DNA of 47,774 bases, taken from Bryobacterales bacterium. GTDB lineage: Bacteria; Acidobacteriota; Terriglobia; Bryobacterales; Bryobacteraceae. The notes beneath the pieces were generated by a model that was given only the letters and a program-made list of their open reading frames with translations, was not told the origin of the DNA and searched no databases. Of this stretch, positions 33,805 through 41,036 are shown piece by piece (the first letter of the stretch is position 1; each line of letters starts with the position of its first letter). The position numbers and the translations under genes are program-made. The stretch covers positions 1 through 47,774 of the forward strand of contig PLFE01000200.1 in assembly GCA_003136675.1 (NCBI GenBank), read 5' to 3'.

Positions 33805-35023
33805 CGCGGCTCCGCTGCCGCTCGAGCTGTAGGCCGTTAGGACGTCGGTGCCGTTCCAGCCCACGATCTGGCTGGACCCCGACTGGAAATTAGCGGGGCT
33901 GTAAGGGCTGAAGCCGCTCAGCGCGGGTTAGTAGTCCGGGTTGTCCGGGTTGCTCCTCCCGTCGTACCCCGCGGTCGCGGGCGGGGCGAAGTGGTAGTTT
34001 GGGGTGCCCCCGTGGGTTGGATGAAGGCACAGGTTGAGCTCGAGTAGGAGCTGCAGGTATTTGGGCTGCACCGCGAACTGCTACCGGTGAAGCCGTAGTA
34101 GCTCGGGAACGAGGCGATGTCGTGCGGATTGACGAAACTAACGCAGCAGAGCCAGGGCGGCTGGGTCAGGCCGTTGCTCAGAAGGTTCGGAAGCCAGATG
34201 TGGTCGAGATAGTAAAGGATGTCGTAGTCGGACGTGTAATACTGAGGCCTGCTCAGCATTTTCCCGCCGGTGTTCCCTTCGTTAGCCCAGCCGATCGCAG
34301 GGATTCGAGGTTTTGACCGAAACCGTACGGAGCCAGGTCGCACGATTGGGTCTCATTTTCAGCCGAGAGATGCCACTTGCCTACCCAAGCGCAGTTGTAG
34401 CTTTTCAACGAATCATTAGACGTCCACTGGCTGATATTCGACGGCGCGTTGGCGAATGTCGGGAAGCCGACCTGGTTGCCGCTCAATGGTTGCGTAGCGC
34501 TCGTGTTCGCCGGCATCAGGACCGGGTCGGCGCTTGAGCTGTCCGCCTGGAACATGCACGTCTGCTGGGTATAGGGTCCGGTTAGCAGAGTGGACCGGGC
34601 GGGCGTGCAGTTTGTGGCCGCGGTGAAATAGTTGGTGAATTGGAAGGCCTTGCTGTAGATGTTCGCATAAATATTCGGGGTGACGGCCTCAAGGAAACTG
34701 CCCGCGCTTGAATACTGTGGCGGATACCACTTCGGCTGGCGCATCTGATCGACCATGATCATGAAGATGTTGTATTGGACAGGGTTTCCTGATGGAGTAA
34801 ACTCGTCGTCGCTCTCCGTAAAGAGTTGCGCGGACGGGAGCGCGCCAGCCGCGCGCGCTGTGGGGTTCGCCGGAGCCATCGCCCCGGTGTTATTCACAAA
34901 GCTGTAGTGGGGGGACTATGAAGCCGCCTCAGCCGTGGGGTGGGAGGCCAGATGCATGGCGGCAGCGGCGACCCCGAGCTTCCCGATGAATTTCCTTCGA
35001 TCCATACCGTTGTCTTCGCTCAT
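33805..35023 (-). pseudogene. Broken Tat-exported sulfatase
   Basis: The gene begins at 35023 with a perfect AAGGAGG ribosome site (35028-35034) and a twin-arginine signal (MDRRKFIGKLGVAAAAMHLA). An in-frame TAG at 34916-34918 then stops it. Downstream in the same frame lies a sulfatase N-terminus with YNIFMIMVDQMRQP and the modification site NCTPARSTLLTG (Cys-x-Pro-x-Arg). Near 34290-34305 the frame shifts: after GFGQNLES the homologous sequence continues as AIGWANEGNTGGKM and YYTSDYDILYYLDHIW, then FVNPHDIASFPSYYGF. A second shift near 34000-34015 and further breaks follow. Alkaline-phosphatase-superfamily arylsulfatase is the evident origin; it cannot make a full protein as it stands. Confidence 0.75.
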
Positions 35024-35034
35024 AAAGCCTCCTT

Positions 35035-35525
35035 GCTCCCTCCGGCGACAAGCCGGAGCTCCGCGCGGTGTGCGAAGTGTCACCCACCGGGCGGACGAAA
35101 AGAGGTTATCTTTTTTCGTATAGGAAGGCAAGCGAAATCAGGAGGGATGTAGGATTTGCTGGGGAATGGTGGCTAAGGTGGTCCTTCCCGCTGCAAATGG
35201 TTGTAACTCCGGGTCAGGAACGCGTCAAATGAATTAGCGACTGCGGCTAAGTCATCCATTCGGAAACAAGAATATCAACATGCCACCGGCTCGCGCCCCC
35301 CGGGCACCCTCATTATGCCCCGCGCCATCCTCTTCCACATAGCTCACCATGGCCCCAGCCCTTGCGCGCTATCACATCGCGTAACGTGCGGCCATCCGCA
35401 AGAATTCTTGCCGGCAGGTTTCCTGCGGCAGGTTCCAATATCCAGCCACACCTTCAGCTCGGGCTTCTGCCGCGAGCGCCGAACATCCTTCGAAATCGCC
35501 CGGCGATCCCGCCACACCGAAGGCC
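35035..35525. other. Non-coding stretch after the broken sulfatase
   Basis: About 490 bases upstream of the sulfatase start hold no gene I can support. Frames on both strands are short and lack starts or motifs. The region likely contains the sulfatase promoter and decayed sequence; a basic frame from 35315 looks like chance. Confidence 0.4.
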
Positions 35526-35596
35526 ATTGTGCCGCGCGGCACCAGCTTTGCGGAGGCGTTCCGCGCGTGGAGGAACCGAAGGTTGGTGCGGTAGGG
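35526..35596 (+). pseudogene. 71-bp internally deleted ftsZ fragment
   Basis: Bases 35526-35565 match ftsZ 32970-33009 with about two differences, and 35570-35596 are identical to the 27 bases at the ftsZ 3' end (33578-33604, including the stop). Between them some 570 bases of ftsZ are missing. Translation gives [15 protein letters not shown] joined to WRNRRLVR and a stop, so the junction happens to be in frame. It is a relic, not a functional gene. Confidence 0.75.
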
Positions 35597-35622
35597 TTTC
35601 GCCGACACTACACTTAGGTATC

Positions 35623-36339
35623 TTGAGTCAATCAATCCTTTGGCCCCTTGCCGTTGCCGGCGCAGTCGCCGGAGCAACGGGCTATGGCATCGCGGGGCGG
35701 TCATCACAGATGTTGGGGCGCTCCGTGTATCGCGGCGCGGGCAAGCGCCGTTCCATTTCCTTCAGCTTTGATGACGGGCCGAGCGAGGGGAGCAGGCGGC
35801 TTCTGGATTACCTTGCGGCCGAACAAATCAAAGCCACCTTCTTCGAATGTGGGATGAATGTGGCGCGGCATCCGGCCATTGCCCGCGAGATTCATGCGGC
35901 GGGACACGAGATTGGCAACCACACCTTTTCGCACCCTCGGCTTTGCCTGCGCTCGCCTGGCACGATTTACTCGGAGTTATCCCAGGCGCAGGAAACCATT
36001 GAAGCCGAGACCGGCGCGGTTCCCACGCTATTCCGCGCGCCTTACGGGCTCCGATGGGTGGGGCTGGACGCGGCACAGCGCCGGCTGAACCTACTGGGAG
36101 TGATGTGGACTGTGATCGGGAACGACTGGATGTGGCCGGCACAACGGATCGCGGACCTGGTTCTGAGGAAAGCCGACGCGGCCGGCATCATTTGCCTGCA
36201 CGATGGACGCGACGTGCAGCCAAAGCCCGATATATCCGAAACTCTCGCCGCGATGAGACGGATTGTTCCTGTACTGAGGGAACGAGGATACCGTTTCGAG
36301 ACGGTGAGCGAACTATTGCGGCCGGATCTGGCGATTTAG
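35623..36339 (+). CDS. Polysaccharide deacetylase (NodB/CE4)
   Basis: I start at the TTG at 35623 (MSQSILWPLAVAGAVAGATG), preceded by TAGG, giving 238 residues; the longer open frame upstream runs through the ftsZ relic. After an N-terminal membrane segment the NodB domain shows SFDDGP (catalytic and metal Asp), the metal-binding HTFSH, and RAPYG. Such enzymes remove N-acetyl groups from peptidoglycan or exopolysaccharides outside the cytoplasmic membrane. A C-terminal ICLHDGRD supplies the usual His. The sugar target is unknown. Confidence 0.88.
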   Translation: MSQSILWPLAVAGAVAGATGYGIAGRSSQMLGRSVYRGAGKRRSISFSFDDGPSEGSRRLLDYLAAEQIKATFFECGMNVARHPAIAREIHAAGHEIGNHTFSHPRLCLRSPGTIYSELSQAQETIEAETGAVPTLFRAPYGLRWVGLDAAQRRLNLLGVMWTVIGNDWMWPAQRIADLVLRKADAAGIICLHDGRDVQPKPDISETLAAMRRIVPVLRERGYRFETVSELLRPDLAI

Positions 36340-37061
36340 GTCAAATTTGCGAAGCCGTTCTTCTGGAGCCAGAGGCGGCGATAGGTTTTTGCGTTGGGTC
36401 CGGTGAAGCTGGGCATGTGCTTGGGATATTTGTGCGGAACAAACCCAGATGGGGGAGTTGGTGGGGCTGGATCGGGCTGTACGGCGGGTTGTACGGCGGG
36501 TTGGGCCGCGGGTTGCTTTGGTGGTTCCGGGGGCCGCGCTGCGACCAGGGCTTTGAGTTCCCGCTGGGCGCGATCGAGAGCACGCTGCAGGCGGCCTTCG
36601 TGACGCCAAAGCTGGTCGAAAGCGCGCGCGTTGACCTGAAAGCCCGTGGCTTCCGCGAGCGCATAGTGATCGTCCGCCGGCACCTGGCTGAACTTTTCGC
36701 GGATTTCTTCGATGTGCTGGTGAGCGCCGAGGGCGTAGAGGGCTGTCTCGGTTTGGACGACGCGGTCGCGACGCCATGTGGTGTTCTGGATGGTGAGGAT
36801 GAGTTCCCGCTCCATATCGGTGCGGGGTTTCCAGTATTCCGTGAGCCCCGCGCCAATGGCCTGGTAGTCGGCCAGGTCTTCACCGGGCAGGACGATGGTG
36901 CGGGCGAAGAGGCCGGATTTGAGGGCGTTGAATTTGATGCGGTCTTTGCCTTCGGGGGTGACCGGGCCCGTGCTGTGCTGGGCGTTGGCGGCGTTGCGTT
37001 CGTTGATGGTTGCGTTTTGGGCGGCTTCGTTGACAAGTGGGTCGTTGGCGAGTGCGGACAT
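36336..37061 (-). CDS. Paralogue-family protein with ANAQHSTGP motif, unknown function
   Basis: The 241-residue protein has an AGGAG ribosome site. Its N-terminus ERNAANAQHSTGPVTPEGK followed by NALKSGLFARTIVLPGED is a signature I recognise from a large family of uncharacterised acidobacterial proteins. The middle is helical (RDRVVQTETALYALGAHQHI). A Pro/Ala/Gln tract with repeated QPAV units (QPAAQPAVQPAVQPDPAPP) comes before a basic C-terminus. No catalytic motif is visible. It overlaps the deacetylase end by 4 bases, convergently. Confidence 0.75.
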   Translation of the reverse strand: MSALANDPLVNEAAQNATINERNAANAQHSTGPVTPEGKDRIKFNALKSGLFARTIVLPGEDLADYQAIGAGLTEYWKPRTDMERELILTIQNTTWRRDRVVQTETALYALGAHQHIEEIREKFSQVPADDHYALAEATGFQVNARAFDQLWRHEGRLQRALDRAQRELKALVAARPPEPPKQPAAQPAVQPAVQPDPAPPTPPSGFVPHKYPKHMPSFTGPNAKTYRRLWLQKNGFANLT

Positions 37062-37143
37062 GTTGTGTTTCTCCTGCCCTCAGGGTAGAGGGGGAAAAAC
37101 GGGCTGGACGGTGAATTCCCGCCGCGAGGCTTTGTTTATGGGG

Positions 37144-37159
37144 AAAAATAATTATTTTT
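37144..37159. repeat. AT-only palindrome
   Basis: AAAAATAATTATTTTT is a perfect 16-base palindrome in an otherwise GC-rich gap of about 300 bases between divergent genes. It could be a promoter or protein-binding element for either neighbour. The remainder of 37062-37359 shows nothing recognisable. Confidence 0.4.
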
Positions 37160-37359
37160 TCTCTGTGACTGGAATGCGGGGTTGACCGTGGTGAAGTAGC
37201 AAAGCGTGACGGCCGCCTTGCCTGGTATGGCGTCGCGGGACTGTCGGATGGGTTGTTCAATATCAGGCCGAAAAAAACGCGCCCGCCGAAGACACACAGG
37301 TTGCCGTTGCAGTTTCCGTCGGCCGGACCGACGCATGTCATAGCAAGTACAATGCGATC

Positions 37360-38793
37360 ATGGTGTCCCGCCTTGTATTCAGCCTGGTTGTCGTTGCCGC
37401 TTCGGTGAATCCGGCGACCACAATCACGGGTACGATGAAACTTCCGGCGGGCGCGACGCTGCTGCATTCCGAGATGCTTCTGCCTGCCTCCGCGCATGAT
37501 CTGGAAATCGATGGCCGCGGCGTCACTTTGACGCTGGCCCCGGATTTCAAGGGCCGCGCCGCGCTGGTGATCCCCGGCGGGAAGAATATTCATGTTTTCG
37601 GGTTGACCATTGATGGCGGGCGCGCGAACATCTATCACCCCGCGCAAGGGCTGCCGCCCGACACGGCATTCGCCGGATTCACGCGGGATAACGGGATTCT
37701 GGCGATCAAAGTGGATGGGCTGCGCATCGATTCCGTCAAGCTGATCCACATCGCGGGGCACGCCATTCTGGTGAATGGGTCGAGCAACGTCCACATCACG
37801 GGCGTTCACGTGGCGGACAGCGGTTCGCGCAACGCCAGGAATCGCAACAACACCACGGGCGGGATTTTGCTCGAAGAGGGCACGCGCGATTTTGAAGTGG
37901 CCAACTGCGATCTGGTGAATATTCTGGGTAACGGGATCTGGACACATGCTTACGACTATTCGCCGCGCAACGCGAACGGCCGCATTACCGGGAACCACAT
38001 CACGGGCATTGGACGCGATGCCATTCAGGTGGGGCACGCGACGCATGTGTTGGTGGAGAAGAACGTCGGAGCGCGCGTTGGATATCCGGTCGCGGCGGTG
38101 GATGCGGAGTCGGAGGCGTGGCCTTGCGCTCTCGATACGTCGGGCGACGTGGATTTCACCCAATACCGCTCGAACAGTTTCGAAGAAGTGAATGGGAAAT
38201 GCATCGACCTGGATGGCTTTCACGATGGCGAAGTTCGCGATAACGCCTGCATCAACCACGAGGGGCGAGCCGACTACCCGGACGGACAGATGGGCATCGT
38301 CATGAACAACACCTATCCCAAGATGCAGACGAAGAATATTCTGGTGTGGGGCAACCGCCTGGACGGAATGCTGTACTCGGGCATGCTGGTGATCGGCAGC
38401 GGGCACCGCATCAGCCACAATCATTTCTCGCAGGTGAATCTGGCGCGTTGCAATGAGAAATCGCAGTACAACTGCCTGTTGATCGGCAACGAGCCGGACT
38501 TTATGCGCAGCGGAATCTATCTCCGCAACGGAGCGTCGCGGCCCACGGTGACAAAGGACAACACGATCGAGGACAACCAGATGGACGGGTTCGGAATCGG
38601 CGTCAAATGCGTCGTCTTCGGACCGGGCGTGTTGCCCAGCGCGAACCGGGTGGGCCGCAATACCTGTGAGGACGATCAGCCGGTGAATGCGTTCCGGTCC
38701 ATGACTCTGCCGATGGCGTTCACGAGCTTCCTGACGGGCGGATCGTCGAACTTCTCGAAGACCAGCAGTTCGCCGTCGCACCATGTGGAATAG
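37360..38793 (+). CDS. Secreted right-handed beta-helix protein
   Basis: The 477-residue protein starts with a hydrophobic segment (MVSRLVFSLVVVAASV) and then many short beta-strand turns such as NIHVFGLTIDG, NVHITGVHVADSG, RITGNHITGIGRDAIQVG and HRISHNHFSQV, the pattern of pectate-lyase-like parallel beta-helices (NosD/CASH type). Such proteins bind or cleave polysaccharides outside the cytoplasm; no lyase catalytic set is obvious. The last 39 codons (from about residue 439) are antisense to the end of the UvrC-like gene, so the original stop has probably been lost or the genes truly overlap by 118 bases. Confidence 0.8.
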   Translation: MVSRLVFSLVVVAASVNPATTITGTMKLPAGATLLHSEMLLPASAHDLEIDGRGVTLTLAPDFKGRAALVIPGGKNIHVFGLTIDGGRANIYHPAQGLPPDTAFAGFTRDNGILAIKVDGLRIDSVKLIHIAGHAILVNGSSNVHITGVHVADSGSRNARNRNNTTGGILLEEGTRDFEVANCDLVNILGNGIWTHAYDYSPRNANGRITGNHITGIGRDAIQVGHATHVLVEKNVGARVGYPVAAVDAESEAWPCALDTSGDVDFTQYRSNSFEEVNGKCIDLDGFHDGEVRDNACINHEGRADYPDGQMGIVMNNTYPKMQTKNILVWGNRLDGMLYSGMLVIGSGHRISHNHFSQVNLARCNEKSQYNCLLIGNEPDFMRSGIYLRNGASRPTVTKDNTIEDNQMDGFGIGVKCVVFGPGVLPSANRVGRNTCEDDQPVNAFRSMTLPMAFTSFLTGGSSNFSKTSSSPSHHVE

Positions 38794-39797
38794 AACCAGC
38801 GGGCGAGGATGGCAAGGTGCTCGCGGCGGCCAACGGGAGCAAGGTTGACGCAAGTGGTGGCGGCGAATAGCTCGCGCAGCTTGCGGTCGATGGAGACCGG
38901 CTTGCCGTCTTCGAGTTCGAAGCCGATGCGCTGTTTTCCCTGCCAGTGGCCTTCCCGGAGCAGGAAAAGATCCGCGGCGTTGTCGACCGAGGAGCGGGTT
39001 ACGGCGCAGGCGTTCAGGTGGTCCACGTCTCCCGCCAGTTCATCGCGGAGGCGCAGCACCTCTTCCACTTTTTCGAGCCGGCGGTGCTGGCGAGCGGCTT
39101 CTTCGAACTCCATCTCGCCGCTGAGCGTGTCGCGGGCGGCGGCGATCCCGCGGAGGAGCGAGCGTCCGCCGGTGCGTAGAAACTCCGAGGCGCGGGCAAC
39201 TTCCTGAGCATATTCCTCGCTACCGACGGCGGTCTGGCAGGGGCGCGAGCATTTGTTCATTTCGCCGAAGATGCAGCCGGGGTGGTCCGGCGATGGCGTC
39301 AGATCTTCCTGGCAGCGGCGGATCTGAAACAGGTCGAGATAGCCGGATTCAAAGGCCTCGGCGCTGATCCGGCTGCGAAACGGTCCGTAAACCAGCGATG
39401 TATTCCCTCCGGAATGCGCGGTGACCATGGTGCGCGGCCATGGGTTCGCCGCCAGCAGCTTCACATAGAATGGCATGCGCAGGCGGAGCACGCGCAAGTA
39501 GTCCTCCGGGAAGTGGAACCGGGCCAGTTCGTAATGCATGAGGGAAGCATCGAGGGCCGAACCGGTGAGCCAGTAATCGAGGCGCGTGAAAGCCCCCCGC
39601 AGATTCAGCAGGCGGGAGGGTGTGTCGCGACGGGCCAGCAAACGCAGCGCACGGCGGCGAAGCACACTGGTTTTGGCGATGTAGGGCCGGCCTTCGCCGG
39701 CAGTGATCCGGAAGAGCGCGGGCGCTTGCGGCAGCGCGAGCAGTGCCGCGTCCGATTCGGCGAGGTCGGCGATGCTGAGGGAACCGTCAGGCGTCAA
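38676..39797 (-). CDS. UvrC N-terminal-like protein
   Basis: The 373-residue protein resembles the first half of UvrC, the nuclease subunit of nucleotide excision repair. It has a GIY-YIG-like start (ALFRITAGEGRPYIAKTSVLRRR) in which YIG has become YIA, the Cys-containing segment CIFGEMNKCSRPCQ that parallels UvrC's 'G-x-C-x-x-P-C', and a UVR motif EFEEAARQHRRLEKVEEVL. The C-terminal RNase H-like nuclease and HhH domains are absent. It may act as an accessory or Cho-like nuclease, or have lost nuclease function. It overlaps the aldo/keto reductase gene by 11 bases and probably shares its transcript. Confidence 0.75.
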   Translation of the reverse strand: MTPDGSLSIADLAESDAALLALPQAPALFRITAGEGRPYIAKTSVLRRRALRLLARRDTPSRLLNLRGAFTRLDYWLTGSALDASLMHYELARFHFPEDYLRVLRLRMPFYVKLLAANPWPRTMVTAHSGGNTSLVYGPFRSRISAEAFESGYLDLFQIRRCQEDLTPSPDHPGCIFGEMNKCSRPCQTAVGSEEYAQEVARASEFLRTGGRSLLRGIAAARDTLSGEMEFEEAARQHRRLEKVEEVLRLRDELAGDVDHLNACAVTRSSVDNAADLFLLREGHWQGKQRIGFELEDGKPVSIDRKLRELFAATTCVNLAPVGRREHLAILARWFYSTWCDGELLVFEKFDDPPVRKLVNAIGRVMDRNAFTG

Positions 39798-40824
39798 CAG
39801 GGCGGTATAGCTTTTCGTAGTCCAGAGTGCTCATGGGAGGCACTCCGGCTACCTCCAGATTCTCACGAACATGCTCGATGTTGCTCATGCCCGCGAGCGC
39901 AATGGAAATGCCGGGGGTTGAGCGGGTGAACTGGATGGCGCGCGCGGGATCGCTGTGCAGCCCGGGAATGCGGGTGCGGATGACCTCCGGCAGATTGATG
40001 AGCTGACCCTGATGCAGAGAGGCGCTGGCGACTACAGTAATGCCGGCGCGGGCGGCGACTTTCAACACGCTCACTCCCTGCTCGTCGCGTTGCAGATAGG
40101 CGTCGATGGTGCCGAGGTTGAACGGCAGTTGAATGAAGCGGAACCGGTGATCCTCGCCGCCGACGTAGCGGGCCAGGTCGATCAGGCGTTCGAGGCTCAA
40201 CTGTTCCGGGCTTGTGAAGCCTTCCCATGTAGCGACGCCATAGTAGCGGATTAAACGCTCGGCGCTCAGTTTTTCCAGACGCTCGAAGGCCAGTTGGATG
40301 CGATGCTCCACTGCTTCGAGTGGCGCGAAATGCAATTGCGTTTCGGGATTGTGCAGGTAGAGGAGGTCGAGCGTATCCAGAGCCAGATTCTCACGGCTGC
40401 GGTTGAGTTGGTCTTCGATGAAATCCGGGTGGAGGGAATGGATGCCGCCGGCGACGTCTTCTTGCTGGAGAGATTCCGGGATTGCGCCGGGCGTGAGGAA
40501 GCCTGCTTTGGTGGCGACGAAGACCTGATCGCGCTGCAGTTCATTCGCATTGATGAGGGTCCGCAGCGCGGTCCGCAACGCTCTTTCGGAGCGCTGTTCA
40601 CGATAGTGAATAGCTGTATCGAGGACATTGAGGCCCGAACGGAGAGCCAGCAGCGCGGCCTGTTCATAGGCCAGATCGGTGGCGTCGTCCGACGGACCGA
40701 GGTATGTGCCGAGGCCCAGGGAGGAAAGGTGCAGACCAGCGATGTCGCGATAAAAGCCCGAAGTGTTGGGGAACCTCTCCGACAGCAGGCGGGTTCCATC
40801 GGGAGTGGCGAATCCGTGCAGCAA
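39787..40824 (-). CDS. Aldo/keto reductase
   Basis: The 345-residue protein is a TIM-barrel NADPH-dependent aldo/keto reductase. The catalytic set is visible: Asp and Tyr in LDTAIHYREQRSE, Lys in VATKAG, and His in LLYLHNPE. An extended insert (PESLQQEDVAGGIHSLHPDF) follows the Lys. It reduces carbonyl substrates in the cytoplasm; the specific substrate is unknown. It is the first gene of a two-gene minus-strand unit with the UvrC-like gene. Confidence 0.9.
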   Translation of the reverse strand: MLHGFATPDGTRLLSERFPNTSGFYRDIAGLHLSSLGLGTYLGPSDDATDLAYEQAALLALRSGLNVLDTAIHYREQRSERALRTALRTLINANELQRDQVFVATKAGFLTPGAIPESLQQEDVAGGIHSLHPDFIEDQLNRSRENLALDTLDLLYLHNPETQLHFAPLEAVEHRIQLAFERLEKLSAERLIRYYGVATWEGFTSPEQLSLERLIDLARYVGGEDHRFRFIQLPFNLGTIDAYLQRDEQGVSVLKVAARAGITVVASASLHQGQLINLPEVIRTRIPGLHSDPARAIQFTRSTPGISIALAGMSNIEHVRENLEVAGVPPMSTLDYEKLYRPVDA

Positions 40825-40958
40825 TTTTCAATTCTAGTGCATTGGGGGAGAAATTCAGAGGAATGCGGAATGCCGCTCTCCCGGGCAGAGCTACCTGGAG
40901 GGAGTAGCGTCATGCCCGGAAGTCACACCGAACGGCGACAGGGGGGTGTCGAATCGTT

Positions 40959-40997
40959 GGCGTTTGTCGGCTTGTTAGTGAAGACGAAGCAAACGCC
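40959..40997. terminator. Inverted repeat, possible terminator
   Basis: GGCGTTTG (40959-40966) and CAAACGCC (40990-40997) are perfect 8-base complements around a 23-base loop. They lie just past the end of the minus-strand secreted-protein gene and before the aldo/keto reductase start. The loop is longer than in usual intrinsic terminators and no T run follows directly on the minus strand, so a regulatory site is also possible. Confidence 0.35.
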
Positions 40998-41036
40998 GGT
41001 TTTGTTTACAAAAAAGTCCCGGTTCCTGCAAAAAAA

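Noticed and set aside
36880..38853. 657-residue minus-strand open frame
   Set aside because: It is antisense to the beta-helix gene and contains no recognisable domain; the plus-strand protein has a clear repeat pattern.
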